The notes under the pieces: model-generated
The model's database searches: none
Told to the model about the DNA's origin: nothing
The model's input: only the letters and a program-made list of their open reading frames with translations
Made by a program: the position numbers and the translations under genes
In this document: one piece after another, positions 26,873 through 35,410 of the stretch
Layout of the letters: the number at the start of each line of letters is the position of its first letter
Numbering within the stretch: position 1 is the first letter of the stretch
DNA from: Streptomyces coeruleorubidus
GTDB lineage: Bacteria > Actinomycetota > Actinomycetes > Streptomycetales > Streptomycetaceae
Direction of reading: 5' to 3'
DNA: 64,000 bases
Assembly (NCBI RefSeq): GCF_028885415.1
Contig: NZ_CP118527.1
Span: 5,146,001 to 5,210,000 of the forward strand

Positions 26873-28042
26873 ATGACCGACATCGAGGACACCGTCGCCG
26901 GCCCCCTGGAAGGCGTCCGCGTGATCGACCTCTCGACCGTGGTGATGGGCCCCTACGCGGCACAGATCCTCGGCGACCTGGGCGCCGACGTGATCAAGAT
27001 CGAGTCGCCCGCCGACACCGTGCGCGTGGGCCACTACCGCACCACGCCGGGCATGACCCCGCTGAACCTCAACGTCAACCGCAACAAGCGCAGCGTGGCC
27101 CTCAACCTCAAGGAGGAGACGGACCGGGAGCGGGCGCTCAAGCTGATCGACACCGCGGACGTGCTCATCACCAACATGCGGCCGGGCGCACTGCACCGCC
27201 TCGGCCTGTCCCACGACGACATCGCTGCCCGTAACCCGGGCCTCGTCTACGCGCACGCCCAGGGCTTCCGCAGCGACTCGGACCGGGCGGGCAACGCCGC
27301 CTACGACGAGACCGTGCAGGCCGCGTCCGGCCTGGTCGACATCGCCGACCGCGCGCTGGGCGAGCCCGTCTACCTGCCGACCATCATCGGCGACAAGGTC
27401 TCCTCCCTGACCATCGCCTACAGCGTGCTCGCCGCCCTGCTGCACCGGAACAGGACCGGGCAGGGCCAGCTCGTCGAGATCCCGATGACGGACACCCTGA
27501 TCGCCTTCAACCTCGTCGAGCACCTGGCGGGACACACCCACGTGCCCGAGACCGGCTCCACCGGCTTCCCGCTGTCGATGCTGAAGGGCCACAAGGCGGT
27601 GCGCACCAAGGACGGCCTGGCCTGCGTCATCCCCTACAACCCGCGCAACTACCGGGACTTCTTCACCGCCGCCGGACGCCCGGACCTCGCCGAGGACCCG
27701 CGTGTGAACGGGGACGCCATCGACAGCGCCGACCACGAGGACCTGGCCGCGCTCCTGGAGGCCTGCGCCCCGGCGCTGACCACCGAGGAGTGGGCGGAGG
27801 TGTGCGCCAAGCACAGCATCCCGATGGCCCCGGTGCTGGAACTGGACCGCGCCCACGAGGACCCCTACGTCCAGGGCGGCCACCTGCTCGACACCGTCGA
27901 GCACCCGACCGAGGGCACCGTCCGCACCATCGGCATCCCGCTGCGCTTCTCCGCGACGCCCGGCTCGATCCGCCGTCTGGCGCCGGTCGCCGGCCAGGAC
28001 ACCGAGGACGTCCTCGCCGAGCTCGACGCCGCCGCCCGCTGA
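26873..28042 (+). CDS. CaiB/BaiF family (class III) CoA-transferase
   Basis: 389-residue family III CoA-transferase that would load CoA onto a carboxylic acid from an acyl-CoA donor. Hallmarks are LEGVRVIDLSTVVMGPYAAQ at the N-terminus, LGADVIKIESP, NRNKRSVALNLK, and the nucleophilic Asp in the AAYDETVQAASG segment near residue 145, with IIGDKVSSLTIAYSVLAALL after it. The C-terminus has the IPMAPVLELDRAHEDP block. First gene of the operon, with AGGAGTGAAGGAAAAACG before the ATG. The substrate acid is not identifiable from sequence. Confidence 0.9.
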   Translation: MTDIEDTVAGPLEGVRVIDLSTVVMGPYAAQILGDLGADVIKIESPADTVRVGHYRTTPGMTPLNLNVNRNKRSVALNLKEETDRERALKLIDTADVLITNMRPGALHRLGLSHDDIAARNPGLVYAHAQGFRSDSDRAGNAAYDETVQAASGLVDIADRALGEPVYLPTIIGDKVSSLTIAYSVLAALLHRNRTGQGQLVEIPMTDTLIAFNLVEHLAGHTHVPETGSTGFPLSMLKGHKAVRTKDGLACVIPYNPRNYRDFFTAAGRPDLAEDPRVNGDAIDSADHEDLAALLEACAPALTTEEWAEVCAKHSIPMAPVLELDRAHEDPYVQGGHLLDTVEHPTEGTVRTIGIPLRFSATPGSIRRLAPVAGQDTEDVLAELDAAAR

Positions 28043-28061
28043 CCGTCACAGGAGGACAGCC

Positions 28062-28835
28062 ATGAGCACTCCCACAACTCCCGTACGCACGGAACGGATC
28101 GGCTCCACCCTGCTGATCACCCTCGACCGCCCCGAGGCCCGCAACGCCGTGAACGCCGCGGTCGCCGCCGGCCTGGCCGCCGCCCTGGACGAACTGGAGG
28201 CCGATCCCGAGCTGCGGGTCGGCGTCCTGACCGGCGAGGGCGGCACGTTCAGCGCCGGCATGGACCTCAAGGCCGCGCTGCGCGGCGAGTCGCCCGAGGT
28301 CGAAGGCCGCGGCTTCGGCGGCCTGACCGAGGCCGAACCGGTCAAGCCCCTGATCGCCGCCGTGGAGGGCCATGCCATGGGCGGCGGATTCGAACTGGCC
28401 CTGGCCTGCGACCTGATCGTCGCGGCCGAGGACGCCCGGTTCGGGCTGCCCGAGGTCAAGCGCGGGCTGATCGCAGCGGGCGGCGGCGTGATCCGGCTGC
28501 CCAAGCGCGTCCCGCACCACCTGGCCATGGAACTGCTGCTGACCGGCGAGCCCGTCGACGGCCGCCGCGCCGGCGAACTGGGCCTGGCGGGCCGGGTCAC
28601 CGCCACCGGCCAGGCCGTCACCGAGGCGCTCCGCCTCGCCGAACGGCTCGCGGAGAACGCCCCGCTGGCGCTGGCGGCCGTCAAGCGCGTCGTCCGCGCC
28701 GCCGACGGTGCGCCCGACGCCGACGCCTTCGCCTTCCAGCGCGGGGAGATGAAGACCCTGATGGCCTCCGCCGACGTACGCGAGGGCATGACCGCCTTCG
28801 CCGAGCGCCGCCCCGCGCGGTGGACGGGACGGTGA
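28062..28835 (+). CDS. Enoyl-CoA hydratase/isomerase (crotonase) family protein
   Basis: 257-residue crotonase-fold protein. The oxyanion-hole blocks are GGTFSAGMDLKA and HAMGGGFELALACDLIVA. The catalytic-region Glu is present in FGLPEVKRGL (Glu equivalent to hydratase Glu144/164 positions needs alignment). The start RPEARNAVNAAV is standard. It could hydrate, isomerise or hydrolyse the CoA ester made by the upstream transferase. It lies 19 bp after that gene with an AGGAGG site, and 6 bp before the next. Confidence 0.9.
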   Translation: MSTPTTPVRTERIGSTLLITLDRPEARNAVNAAVAAGLAAALDELEADPELRVGVLTGEGGTFSAGMDLKAALRGESPEVEGRGFGGLTEAEPVKPLIAAVEGHAMGGGFELALACDLIVAAEDARFGLPEVKRGLIAAGGGVIRLPKRVPHHLAMELLLTGEPVDGRRAGELGLAGRVTATGQAVTEALRLAERLAENAPLALAAVKRVVRAADGAPDADAFAFQRGEMKTLMASADVREGMTAFAERRPARWTGR

Positions 28836-28841
28836 GGCGCC

Positions 28842-29588
28842 ATGCAGACCGAGGACGTACGACAGCACCTCACCACCCCGCTCACCAGCCCGGCGTACCC
28901 GCCGACGGTCCCGCGGTTCACCGACCGCGAGTACCTCAACGTCGTCTACCGCACCGACCCCGAGGCGCTGCGGGCCGTCGTCCCCGAACCGCTGCGGATC
29001 GGTGAACCCCTGGTCCGGTTCGAGGTCATGAAGATGGGCGACGTCAGCGGATACGGCCCCTACACGGAGGCCGGCCAGGCGATCCCCGTCGGCTTCGAGG
29101 GCGAGCACGGCGAGTACCTGCACGCCATGTACCTCGACAACTTCCCGGCGACCGCCTCCGGCCGCGAGGTCTCCGCCTACCCGAAGGTGCTCGGCTCCCC
29201 GTCGCTCACCGTCGACTCCGGCGCGCTCGTCGGCACCCTCGACCACGGCAGCCTGCGGGTCGCCACCGCGACGATGGGCTACAAGCACCACGAGCTGGAC
29301 CGGCGCGAGGCCCGGGCACAGATCACCGTGCCGACCTTCATGCTCAAGACCGTTCCCGGCTACGACGGTTCGCCGCGGGTGCAGGAACTCGTCCGCACGC
29401 GCATCACCGACGTCACCGTCAAGGAGGCGTGGACCGGCCCGGCCCGGCTCCAGCTGTTCCAGCACGTGCTCGCCCCGCTGGCCGACCTGCCGGTGCTTCA
29501 GGTCGTCTCCGCCAGTCACATCCTCACCGACCTGACGCTGTCCGGCGCCGAGCCGGTCCACGACTACCTGAAGGGAGCCGCGTCATGA
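28842..29588 (+). CDS. Acetoacetate decarboxylase family protein
   Basis: 248-residue ADC-fold protein. The Schiff-base Lys of Clostridium acetobutylicum ADC (Lys115) is matched exactly by K115 in GREVSAYPKVLGSP, and the conserved Glu/Arg region FEVMKMGDVSGYGPY is present. The neighbouring Lys116 of the clostridial enzyme is Val here. ADC-superfamily members can decarboxylate 3-oxo acids or perform aldol/dehydration chemistry, so the reaction is open. In this operon it could remove CO2 from a 3-oxo acid produced by the next gene's dehydrogenase. Stop overlaps the next ATG. Confidence 0.85.
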   Translation: MQTEDVRQHLTTPLTSPAYPPTVPRFTDREYLNVVYRTDPEALRAVVPEPLRIGEPLVRFEVMKMGDVSGYGPYTEAGQAIPVGFEGEHGEYLHAMYLDNFPATASGREVSAYPKVLGSPSLTVDSGALVGTLDHGSLRVATATMGYKHHELDRREARAQITVPTFMLKTVPGYDGSPRVQELVRTRITDVTVKEAWTGPARLQLFQHVLAPLADLPVLQVVSASHILTDLTLSGAEPVHDYLKGAAS

Positions 29589-30535
29589 CCCGCACCTTCC
29601 GTACGGCCGCGGTGATCGGCGCCGGGACCATCGGACTGTCCTGGACGGCGCTGTTCGCCGCGCACGGCCTGACGGTCGAGGTGAGCGACCCGCGACCGGA
29701 CCTCGCCGAAGCCGTGGACGAGGCCCTGGCGCGGTCCGCCCCGCACCTGGCCGCCCGCGGCCTGGACGTGACGGGCCTCGCCGGCCGGGTGCACATCGCC
29801 ACCGACGTCACCGAGGCGGTCCGGGACGCGGACGTCGTACAGGAGAACGGCCCCGAGCGCGTCGAGTTCAAGCAGGACCTGTTCGCCGGCCTGGCCCGCG
29901 AAGCACCCGATCACGCGCTGCTGCTCAGCTCCTCGTCGGCCATCCCGTCGACCGAGTTCACCAAGGAGCTGGCGGACGGTGCCGCCGCCCGCGTCCTGAT
30001 CGGCCACCCCTTCAACCCGCCGCACCTGGTCCCGCTCGTCGAGGTCGTGCCCGGCGAGCGCACCGGCGAGGACGCCGTACAGGCCGCCGTCGACTTCTAC
30101 ACCTCGGTCGGCCGAACCCCGGTCGTCGAGCGCAAGGAGATCCCCGGCTTCGTCGGGAACCGGCTGCAGAACGCCCTCAGCCGCGAGGCCGTGTACCTCG
30201 TCGAGCTGGGCGTGGTGACGCCCGAGGAGCTCGACACGGTGATGACCAACTCGCTGGGGCTGCGCTGGGCCACGGTCGGGCCGTTCCTCGGCTCGCACCT
30301 GGGCGGCGGCCCCGGCGGCTACCGGCACATGGCCGAGCACATCGGCGCCTCGATGAAGCAGATGTGGGCGGACCTCGGCACCCCGTCGCACAACGACGAA
30401 CAACAGCAACGGCTCATCGCAGCCGTGGAACAGGCCTACGGCTCCTCCACGTACCCGGAACTCACCGAGACGCGCGACCGCAGGCAACTCGCCGTCCTGT
30501 CCGCCCTGGACGGCGCCGACAAGGAGGAGAACTGA
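29585..30535 (+). CDS. 3-hydroxyacyl-CoA / L-carnitine / L-gulonate-type dehydrogenase
   Basis: 316-residue NAD-dependent dehydrogenase. The Rossmann motif is VIGAGTIGLSW, followed by VQENGPERVEFKQDLFA, LLSSSSAIPST and the catalytic-His region IGHPFNPPHLVPLVEVVPG. The C-terminal dimerisation domain starts at GFVGNRLQNALSREA. The VQENGPE and HPFNPPHLVPLVE wording is closer to carnitine dehydrogenase and lambda-crystallin/gulonate dehydrogenase than to FadB. A free short-chain 3-hydroxy acid is therefore as likely a substrate as a CoA ester. ATGA overlap with the ADC-like gene. Confidence 0.87.
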   Translation: MTRTFRTAAVIGAGTIGLSWTALFAAHGLTVEVSDPRPDLAEAVDEALARSAPHLAARGLDVTGLAGRVHIATDVTEAVRDADVVQENGPERVEFKQDLFAGLAREAPDHALLLSSSSAIPSTEFTKELADGAAARVLIGHPFNPPHLVPLVEVVPGERTGEDAVQAAVDFYTSVGRTPVVERKEIPGFVGNRLQNALSREAVYLVELGVVTPEELDTVMTNSLGLRWATVGPFLGSHLGGGPGGYRHMAEHIGASMKQMWADLGTPSHNDEQQQRLIAAVEQAYGSSTYPELTETRDRRQLAVLSALDGADKEEN

Positions 30536-30536
30536 G

Positions 30537-31739
30537 ATGACCACCACCATGCAGCCGCTGGAAGACCAGCTCACCGCGGACTTCTACGCCTACGAGACGC
30601 TGCTGCCGGACGAGGAGCGGGGGATCCTCCTCAAGGCCCGCGCCCTCATGCGCGACGAGATCAAGCCGCTGGTCAACGGCAACTGGGCCAAGGGCGAGTT
30701 CCCCCGGGAGCTCATCGGCATCTTCCGCGACAGCGGCCTGGCCGGCCTGCCCTACGAGGGCTACGGCGAGCACCGGCCCGCCGTCAGCAACCTGCTCAGC
30801 GGCATGCTCGCGATGGAACTGAGCCGCACCGACGCCTCGGTGGCCACGTTCTTCGGCGTCCACAACGGCCTCGCGATGTACTCCGTCCACTCCGGCGGGG
30901 ACCAGGAGCAGCGCGACCGCTGGCTGCCCCGGATGGCCGCGATGGACAAGATCGGCGCCTTCGCCATGACCGAGCCGCTCGGCGGCTCCGACGTCGCGGG
31001 TGGCATGCGCACCACCGCCCGGCGCGAGGGCGACACCTGGGTCCTGAACGGCGCCAAGAAGTGGATCGGCAACGCGACCTTCGCCGACTACGTCGTGGTG
31101 TGGGCGCGGGACGTCGACGACAACCACGTCAAGGGCTTCGTCGTCGAGAAGGGCACCCCCGGCTTCGAACCGGCGAAGATCGAGGGCAAGACCGCCTTCC
31201 GGATCGTCGAGAACGCCGAGATCACCCTGACCGACGTCCGGGTACCGGAGGCGAACCGCCTGCAGAACATCAACTCCTTCCGTGATGTCGCCGAGATCCT
31301 GCGCGCCACCCGCGGCGGGGTGGCCTGGCAGGCGCTGGGCGTCATGGCCGGCGCCTACGAACTGGCCCTCGACTACGCCCGGCAGCGCAGTCAGTTCGGC
31401 CGTCCGATCGGCGGTTTCCAGCTTGTGCAGGACCTGCTGGTCAAGAGCCTGGGCGACATCACCGCGTCGTGGGGCATGCTGGTGCAGCTCGCCCGGCTGC
31501 AGGACGCCGGCGTCTTCCGCGACGAACACTCCGCCCTGGCCAAGGCGTTCGTCACCGCGCGGATGCGGGAGGTCGTGGCCCGGAGCCGGGAGATCTTCGG
31601 CGGCAACGGAATCCTCCTGGACCACGACATCGCCAGGTTCTTCGCCGACGCCGAGGCGATCTACTCCTTCGAGGGCACCCGCGAGATGAACACCCTGATC
31701 GTCGGCAAGGCGATCACGGGCCAGAGCGCCTTCGTGTGA
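30537..31739 (+). CDS. Acyl-CoA dehydrogenase family protein
   Basis: 400-residue FAD enzyme of the acyl-CoA dehydrogenase family. Visible blocks are FAMTEPLGGSDVAGGMRTTARREGD (middle-domain FAD contact, residues about 141-165), WIGNATFADYVVVWA, ARQRSQFGRPIGGFQL, and the C-terminal EIFGGNGILLDHDIARFFADAEAIYSFEGT region. The catalytic base is expected in the EGT-containing segment, as in glutaryl-CoA or isobutyryl-type members. Last gene of the CoA operon, 1 bp after the dehydrogenase stop. It resembles CaiA/glutaryl-CoA dehydrogenase in general build. Confidence 0.9.
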   Translation: MTTTMQPLEDQLTADFYAYETLLPDEERGILLKARALMRDEIKPLVNGNWAKGEFPRELIGIFRDSGLAGLPYEGYGEHRPAVSNLLSGMLAMELSRTDASVATFFGVHNGLAMYSVHSGGDQEQRDRWLPRMAAMDKIGAFAMTEPLGGSDVAGGMRTTARREGDTWVLNGAKKWIGNATFADYVVVWARDVDDNHVKGFVVEKGTPGFEPAKIEGKTAFRIVENAEITLTDVRVPEANRLQNINSFRDVAEILRATRGGVAWQALGVMAGAYELALDYARQRSQFGRPIGGFQLVQDLLVKSLGDITASWGMLVQLARLQDAGVFRDEHSALAKAFVTARMREVVARSREIFGGNGILLDHDIARFFADAEAIYSFEGTREMNTLIVGKAITGQSAFV

Positions 31740-31839
31740 CCCCCCGCCGGGCGTCGTCCGGCTGTCCGGTTCGGCTGTTCCACTGAACAGGAGTTGATGG
31801 GACCCTGACGATCACCCTCGGGGAAGGAGAAGCGTCGGC

Positions 31840-32283
31840 GTGATCGAGTGGAGGCCGCTGGGCACCGGAGCCAGGCCCGTTCCGCAGCCTGTGGCGACGC
31901 CGCTGGTCTGGGCGGGGGCCTTCGGCGGCGCACTGCTGCTGGTGGCACTCCTCAACGCCGTGGTGGGGCCCGACCGTCCGCAACTGGCCCTGCTCGCGCT
32001 GTGCCTGCTGGCCGCCGTGCTGGGCCTGTGCGCACGGTTCACCGCGGCCCCCGGCACGGCCGTCCTGTGCTGGCTGTTCCTCAACGGCTTCGCCATTCCG
32101 CCCGCGGGCACCCTCACCTGGGCCGTCCCCCGCGACACCACATGGCTCGCCTGCCTGCTCACCGCCACCCTCGTCGGCACGTCCCTGGCCCGCCTCACCC
32201 ACGCCCGCGCCGCCTACCGCCGCCTGGCACCCGGGCGCGCCCGGCACGACGGCGGGCGCGGCGACGGACCGTACGGCTCCTGA
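31840..32283 (+). CDS. Small four-helix membrane protein
   Basis: 147 residues with four predicted membrane segments (about 20-40, 48-66, 70-90 and 102-120) and a basic C-terminal tail. The segment AVLCWLFLNGFAIPPAGTLTW resembles small Streptomyces membrane proteins of the DUF4118-less KdpD-relic type, but no domain can be assigned. The GTG start has GGAAGGAG 12 nt upstream. It stands 100 bp after the CoA operon and is convergent with the deiminase gene. Confidence 0.7.
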   Translation: MIEWRPLGTGARPVPQPVATPLVWAGAFGGALLLVALLNAVVGPDRPQLALLALCLLAAVLGLCARFTAAPGTAVLCWLFLNGFAIPPAGTLTWAVPRDTTWLACLLTATLVGTSLARLTHARAAYRRLAPGRARHDGGRGDGPYGS

Positions 32284-32288
32284 CCGTC

Positions 32289-32318
32289 CGGTTCCGCCGC
32301 CTCGGGCCGACGGAACCG
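32289..32318. terminator. Weak hairpin between convergent genes
   Basis: CGGTTCCG (32289-32296) and CGGAACCG (32311-32318) form an 8-bp stem with a 14-nt loop between the membrane-protein gene and the deiminase gene. Confidence 0.4.
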
Positions 32319-32348
32319 AACCACCCACCACCTACTCCCCGTTACGGC

Positions 32349-34349
32349 TCACCGCGCCGGGCGCTGCCACCACGCGGCCGTCGCGTCCCGCAGGGTGTTG
32401 GTGCCGCAGTGCACCTCGCCCAGGCCGAGGTGGTACGTGTACCAGTCGTCGATGTACGACACCTTCAGGCCGACCCGCTGGTAGGCGGCGGTGACGGCCT
32501 GCGTGAAGATGTCCTTGCCGCCGATGACGGGCCCCCACTGGCGCGGGGCGAGGTAGCGGTCGCGCGCCAGGAGCACGCCGTTGACCGCTCCGGGAACGTA
32601 CGCGCTGGTCATCACCGTCGCCCGAGCCGCCGGAGTCGCCGGAGCCGCCGCACGCGAGCCGGCCGGGTTCTCGGCGAGCCACTTCTGCTGGCCGTGGTCC
32701 CCGAGGCTGTCCACCAGGTCGGAGCCGGCGCCCATGCGCGTCAGACGCGGCACGGGAATCTCCTGCCCCTCGGCGGTCAGAGCCTCCGAGTCACGGGTGT
32801 ACAGCGCGGGCACCCGCACGATCTCCCCGTCGGTGACCCCCGTCTCGCGCTTGAGGATCTCCAGGTTGGCCGCGATGCGCCGCGCCGCCATCTCGTTGTC
32901 GGCCACCAGGTGACGGGTGGCGAGCGCCTGGTCGATGGTCTCCTTGGGCGCCGGACTGTCCGTCCGGCCCGGGACGGAGAACATCTTCGTCTTGCCGTGG
33001 CCGTCGCGCTTGGCGTCGCGCAGCAGCCGCAGCCCCGCCTGCGGGTCGGCGACGCCGATGCGCCAGCCGCGCGGAGTGTCGGCGGGCAGGAACTGCACGA
33101 ACTCGTCGACGTGCCCCACGCCCAGCCAGGAGGTGTCCAGCAGCAGCGGGTCCTGCAACCCCTGCGACTTCAGCAGCGTCCGCACCACCTTCGACGGGCG
33201 CGCCCCGCTGTCCTTGCGCTCGCCCATGATGATCCGCCCGGCCGGGAACGAGCGCCCGCCGTGCGCGTAGGGCGGGATGGTCTCCAGGTTCCCCATGGAG
33301 TTGAGCGACCAGTCGTCGGGCTCGGCCCGGTCGGTCACCTGCACGACACCGACGTCCCGGCCGCGCACCCTCTCGAACAGCTCCCGGCCCGCGTCCCGGT
33401 CCGGCTGGGCGGAACGCAGCATCACGCGCATCACCTGCCGCTGACCGCCCGGCCCGGTCATGCTGACGTAGGCCGGTTCGACGAAGTCCTGGGCCCAGGG
33501 GTCGGCGTACTTCTCGAAGGTGATCAGCGGCTTGGTGACACCGGCCTTCTTGACCTCCTTCCCGAGTTCGGCGACGAACTTCTGCTGAAGACGGCTGTAC
33601 TCGCCCTCACCCTGGACCTCGGTCACCATCACCTGCTGGGTGTTCTGAAGGTGATGGTGGGTCAGGAGCGGCGCGACGCGCAGGGTCACGGCGTCGGAGG
33701 TGGACTTCTGCCCGGACGTCACCGTCAGCCGGACCACCGCACGGCCGTCCCACTTCGCGCTGTCCCGGACGACATCGGTGCCCTCGACACCGAACTCCAC
33801 ACCGGAACGCAGCTCGGCGGCGGTCAGCCGGGTCTTGGACGTGACCAGGACCCACTTCCCGGAACGCTTGACGAAGAGACGAGCGTGCTTGCCTCCCGTG
33901 GTGACCTTCAGACTGCCCTGGGCGTCCTTGCGCAGACCCGGCATGGGGACGGAACGGACCCGGGCGAGGTCGGCGGCGTCCGCGCTGCCGTTGACCTTCA
34001 TGTCGGAGCCGTCGTTGCACGCGGCCAGCTTGGCGTCGGACAGCGGCTTGCCACCCGGCCCGGTCACCGGACACCGCTTGGTGTCGTCGTCGATGTTGGG
34101 CAGATAGACGGCTCCACGCCCGACGGACCAGCTGTCCTCACCCTTCTTGTCGCTGCCACCGGTGACATCGACCCGTCCGTCGCGGTTCACATCCGCCCGC
34201 AGATCGGCACGAATGCCCGACTCGGCGGCGGAGGCGGAGCCGGCCGGCCCGGCCAGCACGGACCCCGCGGCGGCGAGAGCCAGGACGACCGACCCGGCCG
34301 GGTACAGGCGCGAAGGTCTACGTGTACGTATACGCGTACGTGAACGCAC
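32349..34349 (-). CDS. Secreted protein-arginine deiminase (PAD family)
   Basis: 666-residue exported enzyme expected to convert peptidyl-arginine to citrulline, Ca2+-dependent in vertebrate homologues. The basic signal region ends near SASA-A (about residue 42). A dockerin/EF-hand-like segment DVNRDGRVDV follows. The C-terminal PAD domain keeps all four catalytic residues of PAD4: Asp350 (D288 in DPWAQDFVE), His471 and Asp473 (H413 and D415 in GVGHVDEFVQF) and Cys645 (C648 in EVHCGTN). The GTG at 34349 has AGAGGAA upstream; an ATG at 34412 gives a longer form. It neighbours a transposase relic. Substrate proteins are unknown. Confidence 0.9.
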   Translation of the reverse strand: MRSRTRIRTRRPSRLYPAGSVVLALAAAGSVLAGPAGSASAAESGIRADLRADVNRDGRVDVTGGSDKKGEDSWSVGRGAVYLPNIDDDTKRCPVTGPGGKPLSDAKLAACNDGSDMKVNGSADAADLARVRSVPMPGLRKDAQGSLKVTTGGKHARLFVKRSGKWVLVTSKTRLTAAELRSGVEFGVEGTDVVRDSAKWDGRAVVRLTVTSGQKSTSDAVTLRVAPLLTHHHLQNTQQVMVTEVQGEGEYSRLQQKFVAELGKEVKKAGVTKPLITFEKYADPWAQDFVEPAYVSMTGPGGQRQVMRVMLRSAQPDRDAGRELFERVRGRDVGVVQVTDRAEPDDWSLNSMGNLETIPPYAHGGRSFPAGRIIMGERKDSGARPSKVVRTLLKSQGLQDPLLLDTSWLGVGHVDEFVQFLPADTPRGWRIGVADPQAGLRLLRDAKRDGHGKTKMFSVPGRTDSPAPKETIDQALATRHLVADNEMAARRIAANLEILKRETGVTDGEIVRVPALYTRDSEALTAEGQEIPVPRLTRMGAGSDLVDSLGDHGQQKWLAENPAGSRAAAPATPAARATVMTSAYVPGAVNGVLLARDRYLAPRQWGPVIGGKDIFTQAVTAAYQRVGLKVSYIDDWYTYHLGLGEVHCGTNTLRDATAAWWQRPAR
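34319..34342. other. 24-bp perfect alternating pyrimidine-purine tract
   Basis: TACGTG-TACGTA-TACGCG-TACGTG alternates pyrimidine and purine without a break, a sequence class able to adopt Z-DNA. It lies in codons 3-10 of the deiminase signal region, where it encodes RTRIRTR. Confidence 0.6.
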
Positions 34350-34421
34350 AGCATGTTCCTCTCGGTTGGGGGGTTCGCTGTGCAAGAGGAGGAACAGCGG
34401 CTGTGCGTTCACTGAGCTCTT

Positions 34422-34554
34422 TCAGCGTTGCCGCTCCAGGGTGAGGATGGCGGCGGAGAGTGAGGCGTGCGACGCCGCGCTCGACTGGTGCCCGTGCTGC
34501 GGACAGCGCTCGGTTGACGGTTTGCTGGGTTGGTGTGAGGTCGCGGCCGGGCAA
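34422..34554 (-). pseudogene. Relic of an IS5-type DDE transposase C-terminus
   Basis: Two adjoining minus-strand frames carry the two conserved pieces of an actinobacterial IS transposase C-terminus. One frame reads LTPTQQTVNRALSAARAPVE then RGVARL. The other reads SAAILTLERQR and a stop at 34422. The usual basic Trp-rich block between them is missing, so the relic has both a frameshift and an internal deletion. No terminal inverted repeats were found nearby. It marks a past insertion between the deiminase gene and the DUF2690 gene. Confidence 0.7.
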
Positions 34555-34578
34555 GGTCCTGCTGACGCACTCTCCGGG

Positions 34579-35133
34579 TCACCGCCAGGCAGTCGCCTCG
34601 GTCGCGTGGATGCAGTAGCGCTGGTACGTGCTCTCACCACCGGCCCTGGGGACCGCACAGGCGGTGACCTGGAACTCGTCGTTGCCCACCCTCACCATGC
34701 TGGTGAACTTGTCGTCTCCGTACTCGATCTCGGCAGTGCGCTTCGCTCCCCCAGTGACCTCTGCCGTAACGAGGTCTCCTGGGCTCCCCCGCTCGATCCG
34801 CGCCCATACGGCCTGGCAGTTCTCGCTGTAGCGGAGCTGAAGGAGAGCGGGGTTACCGATGGCGGGCTTGAAGGTGCGCGCGTCCTCGTTGCATCCCTGA
34901 TTCTGCGGGTTCTTCCCCTCGCAGGCTTCACCCGGACAAGTCGGCTCGTCGAGGAAGGCCTTTATCACGTGCTCTCCGAGCGGGGTCAGGACGGCAGCCG
35001 CCACGGCGCCGACGATCGCCGCGGCGCAGGCCAGTGTCGTCGAGCTGATGCGTCTGCTCCGCCCGCCTGCGGGCGGTTGTGACTCAGGCTCGGGGGACGT
35101 TGCGGAGTTGTCGCTGGTGCTGCTTGTCGTCAC
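34579..35133 (-). CDS. DUF2690 membrane-anchored protein
   Basis: 184 residues. A Ser/Pro-rich cytoplasmic N-terminus (about 30 residues) leads to one membrane segment (LACAAAIVGAVAAAVLTPLG). An external DUF2690 domain has four Cys (TCPGEACEGK, QGCNEDA) and the characteristic VWARIERGSPGDLVTAEV strand. DUF2690 is often fused to XRE regulators in Streptomyces; here it stands alone. The GTG at 35133 has GAGGTGG. Codon use is less GC3-biased than in most neighbours. Confidence 0.78.
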   Translation of the reverse strand: MTTSSTSDNSATSPEPESQPPAGGRSRRISSTTLACAAAIVGAVAAAVLTPLGEHVIKAFLDEPTCPGEACEGKNPQNQGCNEDARTFKPAIGNPALLQLRYSENCQAVWARIERGSPGDLVTAEVTGGAKRTAEIEYGDDKFTSMVRVGNDEFQVTACAVPRAGGESTYQRYCIHATEATAWR

Positions 35134-35410
35134 GGGGACCACCTCGGTGTGCTGACCGGGAGAGATAGAATCCACCCCTGTTGTCACAGAGGAAAGGCGC
35201 ACGTCGGAAGCACAGAAGGCATGCAAGCCCCCTCCTCATGCGCCCCTCGCTCGGGCAACGACAACACCCGCAACCAGCGCTACATGTCCGCCTGCTGTGC
35301 TGTACGAGCGGACTCCCGAAACGAACAGGGCGCCCGGCGTTCAGCAGTGACAGTCCCATTTGATCAACCCGGGGCGGAGCCCTGGGACCGAAACAACAGA
35401 GGCCTCGGAA
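35134..35410. other. Intergenic region without recognised gene
   Basis: 277 bp between two minus-strand genes, with lower GC than the surroundings. Short frames exist on both strands but lack start signals and similarity. Nothing functional recognised. Confidence 0.4.

Noticed and set aside
34422..34658. Intact small gene encoding a Cys-rich protein at the transposase relic
   Set aside because: The recognisable transposase pieces lie in different frames, and the remaining residues are low-complexity.
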